A stretch of DNA of 64,000 nt, from the NCBI RefSeq assembly GCF_932526225.1, contig NC_064039.1:15332139-15396138 (forward strand). Reading direction: 5' to 3'. The notes below the pieces were generated by a model, which worked only from the letters and a program-made list of their open reading frames with translations, was not told the origin of the DNA and did no database searches. Below are positions 30,615 to 37,575 of this stretch, one piece after another (position 1 is the first letter of the stretch; every line of letters starts with the position of its first letter). Source of the DNA: Nematostella vectensis (taxonomy: Eukaryota > Cnidaria > Anthozoa > Actiniaria > Edwardsiidae). A program made the position numbers and the translations under genes.

Positions 30615-30788
30615 ATGGCCCTGAGAAGGAGCGGACGCTTTGCAAGGAAACGTACCACACGTAAACCCCGTAAACGACGTACCCGTAGGCGCTTAAACGT
30701 TAGTAAGGTAACGCAACAGGGTGGCCGTTACCGGAAACTCTGGGCAACAGGACGCAAATTGGACAAGATTGACCCTGCATGGTTGTGA
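30615..30788 (+). CDS. very small Arg/Lys-rich protein (57 residues)
   Basis: This ATG-to-TGA frame encodes M-A-L-R-R-S-G-R-F-A-R-K-R and continues with runs such as R-K-P-R-K-R-R-T-R-R-R, ending Y-R-K-L-W-A-T-G-R-K-L-D-K-I-D. About 40% of residues are Arg or Lys. It has its own TATA-like box 41 nt upstream and a CCATGG start context, and the next gene's TATA box follows its stop. This supports it as a real gene despite its size. It is likely a DNA-condensing virion core peptide (inference). Confidence 0.65.
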   Translation: MALRRSGRFARKRTTRKPRKRRTRRRLNVSKVTQQGGRYRKLWATGRKLDKIDPAWL

Positions 30789-30791
30789 CTC

Positions 30792-30800
30792 TATAAATAG
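30792..30800 (+). promoter_or_regulatory. TATAAATAG box
   Basis: It lies four bases after the previous stop and exactly 41 nt before the ATG at 30,833. Confidence 0.75.
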
Positions 30801-30832
30801 GGAAGGTACCCCATCCCCAATACCATTTCACC

Positions 30833-31183
30833 ATGTCACGCCGAATGAAGAGGAACGCTAAGTTCCTGAAGAAACTCTCGGATACCAGGGGTAGGGCGAG
30901 ACAACATCTTTTAAAAAAAGCTACCGGTGAGCAAGTAAACGCCCTGGGGGAAGTTGCCCACAACCTATTGAAGGGTAACATTCCCCTCACACCAGCCCAG
31001 CGGAATAGACTGAGTGTCCACAAGAACCGGTTACGTACCTTGGCAAACAAAAGACTAACAGCCAAGGAGAGGAAAGGGGTACTCGTAAGCCAACGAGGTG
31101 GATGGGCTGTCCCCCTCTTACTAGGTGCCCTAGGCGCAAGCGCAGGGATACCCCTGCTTAACAAACTCATTGGCAAAATATAA
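30833..31183 (+). CDS. conserved small basic Polinton protein with Gly-rich hydrophobic tail
   Basis: This intact 116-residue protein has a basic N-terminus (S-R-R-M-K-R-N-A-K-F-L-K-K-L) and a helical middle with L-L-K-G-N-I-P-L-T-P-A-Q-R-N-R-L and L-R-T-L-A-N-K-R-L-T-A-K-E-R-K. The tail is hydrophobic (V-S-Q-R-G-G-W-A-V-P-L-L-L-G-A-L-G-A). I believe this arrangement recurs in other animal Polintons next to a protein like the next one, but I cannot check. The Q-R-G-G motif recalls cleavage-type or core-protein sequences. A virion component is likely. Confidence 0.65.
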   Translation: MSRRMKRNAKFLKKLSDTRGRARQHLLKKATGEQVNALGEVAHNLLKGNIPLTPAQRNRLSVHKNRLRTLANKRLTAKERKGVLVSQRGGWAVPLLLGALGASAGIPLLNKLIGKI

Positions 31184-31190
31184 AAAAGGC

Positions 31191-31199
31191 TATAAATAG
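31191..31199 (+). promoter_or_regulatory. TATAAATAG box
   Basis: It lies 55 nt before the ATG at 31,246, the exception to the 41-nt rule. Confidence 0.7.
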
Positions 31200-31245
31200 A
31201 GTAGGAGCAAACGCAAACCCCTTCAGTTCACCCAAGGTAGCCACC

Positions 31246-31788
31246 ATGTCAACACAAAAAGGGGGAGCCTATCGCATGGCTATGGTACCCCAACACGTGC
31301 TTGACCTACTCATGACTAAAGAGAACACTACCATGCCACCTCAACTACGCATTGTGGCACGGCTAGACAAAGATATGCGGAAAATCTTGAACAACAAAGC
31401 ATTACCGCTGGAGACCAAAATACGCCTCTACAACAGTGCGTTAAACCAATGGCTAAATTGGTTACAACAAGCCAAAGACAGTGGAAGAAGCGTAAACAGA
31501 GAGGCAGTACCCCAAATTGGGGCACCCCACGGCCTCCCTTCACCACCAAACAGTACACCAAGCACATCCCGAGCAATATCACATGGCGAGCTAGCCCTAC
31601 CAACACCACCCTTCAGCACACCAATGCCAAAACCAAAACCAAAAAAGAAAAGGCGATTGCTTACTACACCATCACCCCATCATCCCTTGGAAGACTGGAT
31701 GCCCCCTACACCAACATCCACCCCGAAGCCACCTAGACGTGTGTCGAAACGGATAGCCAAAACAACGCAAAGATGGGATGACCTTTAA
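31246..31788 (+). CDS. conserved Polinton protein, helical head and Pro/Lys-rich tail
   Basis: This intact 180-residue frame has an optimal GCCACCATG context. Residues 1-85 are helical (Y-R-M-A-M-V-P-Q-H-V-L-D-L-L, L-D-K-D-M-R-K-I-L, K-I-R-L-Y-N-S-A-L-N-Q-W-L). The rest is Pro/Ser/Thr-rich with K-P-K-P-K-K-K-R-R (a nuclear-localisation-like patch). It is followed by the poly(A) signal at 31,840 and faces a minus-strand gene. It is the last gene of the plus-strand late block. Function unknown; a virion or assembly role is suggested by position. Confidence 0.6.
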   Translation: MSTQKGGAYRMAMVPQHVLDLLMTKENTTMPPQLRIVARLDKDMRKILNNKALPLETKIRLYNSALNQWLNWLQQAKDSGRSVNREAVPQIGAPHGLPSPPNSTPSTSRAISHGELALPTPPFSTPMPKPKPKKKRRLLTTPSPHHPLEDWMPPTPTSTPKPPRRVSKRIAKTTQRWDDL

Positions 31789-31839
31789 AAAAGACAATAC
31801 ACTGTGATGTACGGTTCTCCTTTTTTTTATTTTAATAGC

Positions 31840-31845
31840 AATAAA
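31840..31845 (+). terminator. poly(A) signal at the end of the late block
   Basis: AATAAA lies 52 nt after the last plus-strand stop. A TTTATT a few bases upstream can serve the opposing minus-strand gene. Confidence 0.6.
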
Positions 31846-31891
31846 ACACCTTAATACATGTGTACTGTAGTCACTTTACTAACTAATGTAG

Positions 31892-32901
31892 TCACAGTAG
31901 CACTAACTCCCTCTGCCCACTCCCTTTCTTTTCTTTCTTTCCCCCCTTTACAATCTCCACACCACCACACACTTCATGCGTACACTTCCGTATCCTACTA
32001 CATTCTTCTACATTCCTTTGGAGCCACCTGCACTCGTCCCCTTTTTCGTGGTAATGACAGGCCTCAGCATCGGAAAACATGCACACCCGGCGTTGATTGG
32101 TTTTAAGCCACTTGCCAAACAAGTATACCTCCGCCTTGGGACAGTGCTTAGGGGTGTCGGAGAAGGTTGAATAGAAGTGGTGCCGACAAGCCCTCTCATG
32201 GGCTTCCGTTATAAAGTCCACGTGAGCATTGCTATAGTGCTCATGCAACTCTTGGTACTTGGGGCAGCCAAACACTTCCAAGTTCACAAAAGGGATGCCG
32301 AGACCCATTAGAAGTTTGCGCTCGCAGTTACCATCCTTGTAGGCGACGATCCCTCCTTGACCATAGATGTCGTACCACCCCTTGACGATACGCTCAAGCT
32401 GGACATGGGGAACGCTGGACCCTGGGGCGATATCAAAATTCATCCCTGTGACAAACCGGGTAACAAAGCGTACTGACCTCCTATCTTTTTGGGAGAGCTC
32501 GCTGTATCTCATTGGGAAGGTGAAGTGCCGACCAACCACTTCATCATTGTGATGGAAGAATCCCACTTCCTTGCAAAAAAACTCGCCATCCACATAAAAC
32601 CCATCTTCATCAAGAATGCATGTGATGTTCTGGAAGACCCCCTCTTGCGCAACACAGGGGTCAAAGGGACCATACAGTACATACTTGGTATAGTATGTTA
32701 TGCCTGGTATCAGTCCCCACTCTTCCCATCCACTGACCCATCTTTTATCCTCTTGCTCTCCACGGGAATCTTTCCCTGTAGCCATTCCGTAAATTCCCAA
32801 CACAATAAGAAAATAGTAACACGTGCGCCAAAAAAGAGCCCAACTCCAAACGAACACCCCCGGGTAAACGAGGTTAAAGCTTCCTCCCACACTGGTGCCA
32901 T
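31892..32901 (-). CDS. unknown minus-strand protein with N-terminal hydrophobic segment and Cys/His-rich tail
   Basis: A minus-strand TATAAAAGGG at 32,944 is followed 43 nt later by an ATG at 32,901. That ATG opens a short frame with a hydrophobic stretch (to 32,710). The long frame ending at 31,892 is one phase off and has its own first ATG at 32,785, giving 297 residues, so either a frame break near 32,790-32,850 or the later start is used. The long frame has K-D-G-N-C-E-R-K-L-L-M-G-L-G-I-P, V-N-L-E-V-F-G-C-P-K-Y-Q-E-L, and a Cys/His-rich end (C-R-H-H, H-C-P-K, A-C-H-Y-H-E-K-G-D-E-C). The K..LL..LG..NLE..GCPK..L spacing recalls nuclease-like folds, but I cannot name the family. Confidence 0.6.
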
Positions 32902-32929
32902 GAGAATATAAAGAAACACGGAAGCAAGG

Positions 32930-33130
32930 TGTTACCCTTTTATACACTCAAGAAACCCACCACGGACCAATCAGCATTGAAAATATAACGCCAACCAATC
33001 ACACACTCCGTTCTATCACAAAGAAACACTCTAAGGCAATAAGAGAGTAGCATCGTAAACCTAAACCAATCACAGCACAATTCCGCCACGACGTCAGTAC
33101 TGACGTCACCTACCCCAATAGTATAAATCA
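32930..33130. promoter_or_regulatory. divergent promoter between the minus-strand gene and the RING gene
   Basis: CCAAT boxes occur near 32,968, 32,994 and 33,066. CGACGTCA lies at 33,089 and TGACGTCA at 33,101. TATAAATC begins at 33,122 for the plus gene and TATAAAAGG at 32,944 for the minus gene. The arrangement matches the inverted repeats and the 17.8-18.1 kb region. Confidence 0.7.
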
Positions 33131-33168
33131 CACCCGCCAGCCCCGAACACTCTCACAACAGCACAACC

Positions 33169-33813
33169 ATGGCTGAGAGTAAAATAGACCTAGAGCCCAC
33201 CTACAAAAAGCTTTGCGAACAAGCGGTTAACAACTACGAGGACTTGGCGTGTGTCATTTGCCAAGACGGTAGGATTACCAGTAACACATCCGTCACCCTA
33301 CTCGATCGTCTACCCTGTTGTGGACAGGTATGCCACCAGCAATGCTTCTGGAAATGGGCCCACTACCACCGCACCGAAGCTGTTACCTGCCCACACTGCA
33401 GGCATGTCTTCCCCTCTTCCACCAAAGAAATTGTCCTGTGGGTTGACAGTAACTTTAAGCCAAAGTACGACGACCACCCTGCTGAGCAAATTATTTTAGA
33501 GGAGAAGACCAAAATGCAACCAGCCTTTGACCGGTACAAAAAATTCATGGCACTCTACCCTGCCCACTATAGAGCACGTTTCTTTATTGGAGTGATGTGC
33601 GACAAGTGTGCGCCCATTGCCTACACAATGTGCGAGAGGGAAAACCGCCACGACTTCGAGCTTCCCCTTCTGCTCCCACGCCGTTCCCCAGACCCGAAAT
33701 CTAACCAATACAACAACGACATTGCCAAGTACGGGGAGTGGCTTTGGGACGTGGACGCCAACAACGAGTACCATTCGCTCAGGGAGAACGTCATCCCTCC
33801 ACCACCCCCTTGA
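33169..33813 (+). CDS. RING-finger protein (probable E3 ubiquitin ligase)
   Basis: The frame opens at an ATG with an ACCATGG context, 47 nt after a TATA box, and encodes 214 residues. The RING-like cluster is C-V-I-C (residues ~28-31), C-C-G-Q-V-C-H-Q-Q-C-F-W-K-W (~48-61) and C-P-H-C (~72-75), followed by a helical region and a second C-x2-C. RING domains recruit E2 enzymes, and viruses use them to redirect host ubiquitination; that role is inferred. The TGA at 33,811 follows a Pro run, and the same frame stays open past it through 34,440 apart from one more stop, so the original protein was probably longer. Confidence 0.75.
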   Translation: MAESKIDLEPTYKKLCEQAVNNYEDLACVICQDGRITSNTSVTLLDRLPCCGQVCHQQCFWKWAHYHRTEAVTCPHCRHVFPSSTKEIVLWVDSNFKPKYDDHPAEQIILEEKTKMQPAFDRYKKFMALYPAHYRARFFIGVMCDKCAPIAYTMCERENRHDFELPLLLPRRSPDPKSNQYNNDIAKYGEWLWDVDANNEYHSLRENVIPPPPP

Positions 33814-33858
33814 GGGCACGACAAGAGACCGCGATACGAAAGCGATAGAATAGCCTTC

Positions 33859-34440
33859 ATGGAAGATATCAAAGTCGAACTCATCCAACCAGGGATGCCT
33901 GCAGCGCTACCCTTCATTCACGCTTTCAAAGAATCAACCGCAGCGTGGAACTTTTGCCCAAACGGAAGTTGGTCATTGAAACACTACGATGTCTCCGCCA
34001 AGGTACCACCACCACCCTATGGCCATTGCCTGTGGGAGGAGTACGCACGGGACCCTATAGCCTGGGTAGCACGCAACCATCCCTGGAACCGCGACCTGGA
34101 ACGCAATGACGATACCGACGAGGAAACGGAGGATGAGGAAGAACTGGTTGGCTTCCCTCCCATGACTTGGGCTGAACGTGGTACCCAAGAATTCCGTTTC
34201 TAACAAATTGCACTGACCCTCCAACGAGTACGCGAAGCGCACCGTGCTAACAGAACAAACGGTGAATCCGACAGCGATGAGGAGGTTGACAGGGAAGCAG
34301 CTACACCACCACCCAACCAACAACAGGTGATACGCCAGAAGCGGTTAAGATATTTACTTTACATGGTGAACTTGGTTGGAATGGCCATAGAGGGAACGCT
34401 GATATTACTGATAGTATTGGTGGGGTGCAGATACATCTAA
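33859..34440 (+). pseudogene. in-frame continuation of the RING gene: acidic region and C-terminal membrane segment
   Basis: This stretch shares the RING gene's phase. From 33,814 it reads open except for TAA at 34,201-34,203, and ends at TAA 34,438-34,440. It encodes a Trp/Pro-rich part, an acidic run (D-D-T-D-E-E-T-E-D-E-E-E) and, at the end, a hydrophobic segment of about 20 residues (M-A-I-E-G-T-L-I-L-L-I-V-L-V-G) suitable as a membrane anchor. An ATG at 33,859 could reinitiate and give 114 residues. Either two nonsense mutations broke a ~423-residue RING membrane protein, or stops are bypassed. Confidence 0.5.
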
Positions 34441-34461
34441 CACGCTGTTTCCCTCCCGCAG
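34327..34461 (+). other. intron-like segment covering the membrane anchor
   Basis: CAG/GTGATA at 34,326/34,327 could be a donor. CTAAC at 34,436-34,440 is an ideal branch site, and TTTCCCTCCCGCAG ends at 34,461. The 135 nt is a multiple of three and is flanked by phase-0 codons in the same frame, so removal would delete the membrane segment and its stop and run on to 34,686. The donor is weaker than the acceptor. Splicing is inferred. Confidence 0.4.
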
Positions 34462-34686
34462 GCTGTGGACCCCCCAACTCCCCTGCAAAGCGACCAAGTC
34501 GTCTACAACTTACGCAGGGGTAGGACGGTACACCCCTTCCCATCCTCCCGTCAGACGCGACGCAGAAGACAGTCACCTAACCCCTTCTCACAAGTACCCA
34601 CCACCCAACGCACGGAGGAGCGCAGAGAACGCCTAATGCAACGCAGAGGACAGGCAGCCCTACCACCCCTGATCCTTTCCCTCTAG
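34462..34686 (+). CDS. alternative soluble basic tail downstream of the intron-like segment
   Basis: The frame, the same phase as the RING gene, has no ATG near its start, which suits an exon rather than a separate gene. The product is basic and Pro/Gln-rich (R-R-G-R-T-V-H-P-F, R-Q-T-R-R-R-R, E-R-R-E-R-L-M-Q-R-R-G-Q). It ends at TAG 34,684. The next acidic frame begins just after in another phase. Confidence 0.4.
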   Translation, partial: AVDPPTPLQSDQVVYNLRRGRTVHPFPSSRQTRRRRQSPNPFSQVPTTQRTEERRERLMQRRGQAALPPLILSL

Positions 34687-35032
34687 AGGAACAAACCCCT
34701 CGCCACCACCACCTACTGCAACGTCGCCCAACCCCTTCCTACAAGGACCAGAGGTAGCCCTGCACGTGGAAATCTCCTCCCCTCCGGACCAATCCTTTAT
34801 GTTGGATCGTTTAACGGTAAACGATTCCCCTTCTTTTGTAGACCCAAGAACCTACGACCAGGTCCAATCCTTCATAAACACAATGGCACAGCAACGTGTC
34901 AACACCCTCGTGGCAGAAAACAGTCCCAGACCACTACCTGAATCAGCATACCTCCCCACGGATGAGGATATAGAAAGGTTTCAACGCTTTGTTACGGACT
35001 TGATAATGAACACTTACTACGAAGATGATTAA
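34670..35032 (+). CDS. acidic C-terminal frame after the RING locus
   Basis: This open frame runs in a third phase, with a first ATG at 34,799, and ends at 35,032. The product has a Pro-rich start and a helical acidic end (D-E-D-I-E-R-F-Q-R-F-V-T-D-L-I-M-N-T-Y-Y-E-D-D). It may be the frameshifted end of the RING-locus protein or a small separate protein of about 77 residues. Its stop overlaps the stop of the minus-strand right terminal gene by 4 bp. Confidence 0.4.
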
Positions 35033-36027
35033 TAGGGAGTAGTTATATTGTAATGAGACAACTTTTTTCTTTTACCACACTTTTTATTAAAAAAATACTC
35101 AAAAACTACAGATATAAGACTAATGTCCTTTTTTTTTTTAACGGTATAGGGGAACGAATCCACAATGCTCTTGGCAACTTCGTTGATGAGTTTGAAGGCC
35201 ATCGTTCTCTCCCTCCTCATCATCTCTGGTACACATGTATGTCCATCCACCCAGTCTTGCATGATTATTATCATCTCATCAGGGGTGAGGAGCTCCAGTG
35301 TCCGCGCGATGTACGGCTCCCAGTGAGCACCTAACGGAACCCTCAGTACCCTGGCCAATATTTTGCAACCGTGCCAAATCACTGGTCCCGCCGACGACTG
35401 GACATGGTGGAAACACCTGTCCCAACGCTTCCTGTAACGCTTTGTGTCGGTGAAGAAGCATTCGTGCACTTCACCTACAAGGTGGTAGCCAAAACCGTCG
35501 AGGGATACATGCTCAAAGGCGAAGTAGTTGATCACTTGTAACATTCTCCCAGCGTCACGGATGTAGTGGTTCTCTTCTTCTTCTTCTCCTTCTTTTTCTT
35601 TAGAGTCCTTTTCTAGTGGTGGTGGTTGGATTGGATCCTCTTGCAAACTCATCATAAACTCGCAGTACGAAAGGTGTGCGGCGTGACCGTCTTCTTCTCT
35701 CTTCTTCCTCTTGGCATCTTCTTCTTCTTCTTCTTCTGTTTTTCCGCTGTTGGTAGCACCATCGACAACTTCGGCACTGGCATCTTCCCCCACTGCTGCT
35801 TCTTCTCCTTTTGGCTCCTTCTTCTCTTCTTCTTTTTCTTCCACTTGTTCTTTTGGCTTTCCTCTACCCCTTGGCCTGTCGCTGCGTATGTAGTCATCCA
35901 GTTCTTTAAACCACCTCATTCCTTTAATGACCTCGTTCTTTCCTTCACCTTCCTTTCTTCGTTTTCTTTTGCGTGTTCGGTGGTGGCCTCCTCGCAAATT
36001 TGACATCTGTACGAACGGCATGGGCAT
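35029..36027 (-). CDS. right terminal gene, second frame: charged linker plus helical domain
   Basis: The minus-strand frame has 332 residues from an ATG at 36,027. Residues 1-150 are dominated by Lys/Arg/Glu runs (R-K-R-K-R-R-K, E-E-K-E-E-E-K-K, E-E-E-E-E-E-D). Residues 160-310 form a helical domain with Y-I-R-D-A-G-R-M-L, V-I-W-H-G-C-K-I-L-A-R-V-L, G-A-H-W-E-P-Y-I, P-D-E-M-I-I-I-M-Q-D-W and an invariant-looking Trp set. The pattern parallels the left terminal gene, so the two look like diverged duplicates at opposite ends. Overlap with the preceding frame is 112 nt. Function unknown. Confidence 0.6.
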   Translation of the reverse strand: MPMPFVQMSNLRGGHHRTRKRKRRKEGEGKNEVIKGMRWFKELDDYIRSDRPRGRGKPKEQVEEKEEEKKEPKGEEAAVGEDASAEVVDGATNSGKTEEEEEEDAKRKKREEDGHAAHLSYCEFMMSLQEDPIQPPPLEKDSKEKEGEEEEENHYIRDAGRMLQVINYFAFEHVSLDGFGYHLVGEVHECFFTDTKRYRKRWDRCFHHVQSSAGPVIWHGCKILARVLRVPLGAHWEPYIARTLELLTPDEMIIIMQDWVDGHTCVPEMMRRERTMAFKLINEVAKSIVDSFPYTVKKKKDISLISVVFEYFFNKKCGKRKKLSHYNITTPY

Positions 36028-36302
36028 CTAGCCTTTTTTTCGCCCTCTGGTTCTCCGAGGATCTCAGTTAAAATTGTATCCCTGAAGGTAGGGGTGAACT
36101 TTTTTGTATGCCTCTCCAGTAGCGTTTGGTATTCTTTTTCGTTTAGTGGTACTGTGGTACCATCCTCTAACGCCAACTCGTAATCGTACTCCTCGTCGGT
36201 AAGGGTGCACATGTTGATGTTCAATTCGTCTGGGCAACCTGGGTCGTGTGGGTGGCCTGGGCCGTTTAAGTCGTTACTGTTTGGGCAGCAGTTATCCGCC
36301 AT
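35916..36302 (-). CDS. right terminal gene, first frame: acidic protein with Cys cluster
   Basis: The ATG at 36,302 lies 37 nt inside the right repeat's TATA box. The 128-residue frame has an early C-C-P, an acidic stretch (D-E-E-Y-D-Y-E-L-A-L-E-D-G) and a Cys cluster near the end (R-C-P-C-R-S-Y-R-C-Q-I-C). It ends inside the next frame. As at the left end, a Cys-rich first frame is overlapped out of phase by a charged second frame with a helical domain. It could be one frameshifted gene or two overlapping genes. Confidence 0.55.
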   Translation of the reverse strand: MADNCCPNSNDLNGPGHPHDPGCPDELNINMCTLTDEEYDYELALEDGTTVPLNEKEYQTLLERHTKKFTPTFRDTILTEILGEPEGEKKARCPCRSYRCQICEEATTEHAKENEERKVKERTRSLKE

Positions 36303-36334
36303 ATTCTTTTTTTACTTCGTCTGGTGGACCCGGT

Positions 36335-36557
36335 TTATATCTCTTCCCCACCCAGACGTCACCCGTGACGTCGCGGCGCCTCGGGCCAATCCCAGCTCAC
36401 CCGTGACGTCACACCTCCTCCCGAATATCCCGCTCTCCCATTGGCTCACGGTGGCTGTGACGTCACACCTCCTACCATATATCCACCAATCACCGCTCAC
36501 CATGACCACCCCTCCCCCCTCCTCCTATATCCTCCTACCTATACCTATGTTACTACT
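36335..36557. repeat. Polinton right terminal inverted repeat
   Basis: The 223-bp inverted copy of 15,710-15,933 ends in ACT. It carries TGACGTCA at 36,404 and 36,458, with TGACGTCG and AGACGTCA variants nearer the gene, and a TATA box facing inward. Confidence 0.95.
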
Positions 36558-36563
36558 GGAAGC

Positions 36564-36701
36564 AAATCATTTGCAGGGGAAAATACAAGAGATAAGGAGA
36601 TATGAACATTCAGATGAAAATATGCGTAGGAGTGTAGCTGTGTATTATAATGGGGGGGGGGTGGGTAAGAGAAGGTACAGTGCATATAATCACCTTTTGA
36701 G
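36564..36701. other. flanking DNA right of the Polinton
   Basis: This is a short AT-rich stretch between the Polinton duplication and the next insertion, with a G-run at 36,652-36,660. It continues the pre-insertion locus of 15,6xx. Confidence 0.5.
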
Positions 36702-36945
36702 TAATGAGTTAAGACTTCACGTGCGAAACAAGCCCTTCCTAGGCTTGTTTCGTACAATAAGCTCACGCCCTTTATTAATTCTATCCCTATTGGGACTCTT
36801 TATAGTGTTAAACATATTCTATGTGAAGGAATGCCTGGTTCGCACAAGGTAAGTGGCTATTATCGAAGTCTTGAGGAATTTCTGCAGATCCTAGCCAAAT
36901 TCTACCTAAACAAAACCAGTGGCTATTAGTTGAGCTGGTTTGGAA

Positions 36946-37575
36946 ACCAGCCCCTTTTTTGTTTCTCTTGGTGGGGACGGTGCACCCTTTGGGAAGGACA
37001 GTGCAGCATGCGCCTGGCTTGTCAGCTTCGGAGTTGCAATCTATCTACGGAACAACTTGAAGGTTTTGGACGTTTATCGTTCTAAACTTTATGAAATGAT
37101 TTGTTTAACTCTATCTTTGTCTTCAGGGCATCGCATGCTAATTTGTGGCCTTTACAATCCTCCAAAGCATGACTACCGTGACGAGGATCTAATGAGCTAT
37201 TTAATTAGCTTTGTGGATTCTGTGTTGGACAAAAACCCTGACACTGTTGTGGTATGTGGCAGTGATCTCAATAGACTGAACCTACAAGAACTAATGACTT
37301 TGTCTGGTTGGGACGTTCTGGTTGATTTCCTCACGAGGGACGATGCTATTCTTGACAATTGCTTGACCAACCGCCCGGATCTCTTTGGAAAAGCATATCC
37401 AGTTCACATGCTTATCAAAACAGACCACAATGGGTTTGCGCTGCCAGCGGGCCGTAAATTGAAGCCCATACGCAGGAAAGTGCAAGTGCGCGATTGCAGG
37501 AACACCGGAAACAGGCGCTGTACATGGAGTTGGCTGAGACGGACTGGGGAGATGTTACTAAGGCAACAAATGTAA
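36946..37575 (+). pseudogene. transposase scrap fused in frame to LINE-A endonuclease
   Basis: The frame starts with [24 protein letters not shown], closely matching [13 protein letters not shown] in the transposase at 49,298-50,989. From about 37,028 it becomes a LINE endonuclease ([23 protein letters not shown]). The final S-D-H motif appears as K-T-D-H-N. The junction is in frame. The frame ends at 37,575 and continues in another. Confidence 0.7.

Larger units (their letters stand above)
15710..36557 (+). mobile_element. complete Polinton/Maverick element (adintovirus-like), 20,848 bp
   Basis: The boundaries are exact. The sequence AGTAGTAACATAGGTATAGG at 15,710 is mirrored by its reverse complement ending at 36,557, and both ends are flanked by GGAAGC (15,704-15,709 and 36,558-36,563). 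A 6-bp duplication, AG-starting long inverted repeats and a length near 20 kb define Polintons. The cargo confirms it: protein-primed PolB, retroviral-type integrase with chromodomain, penton-like and double-jelly-roll capsid proteins, adenain-like protease and A32-type packaging ATPase. Such elements are both self-synthesising transposons and probable virus genomes of the adintovirus kind. Integration, capsid and ATPase genes are open; polymerase, protease and accessory genes are broken. Confidence 0.97.

Noticed and set aside
35626..36003. 125-residue plus-strand frame rich in Phe/Leu
   Set aside because: It is antisense to the Lys/Glu-rich part of the right terminal gene, which has the promoter and start context.
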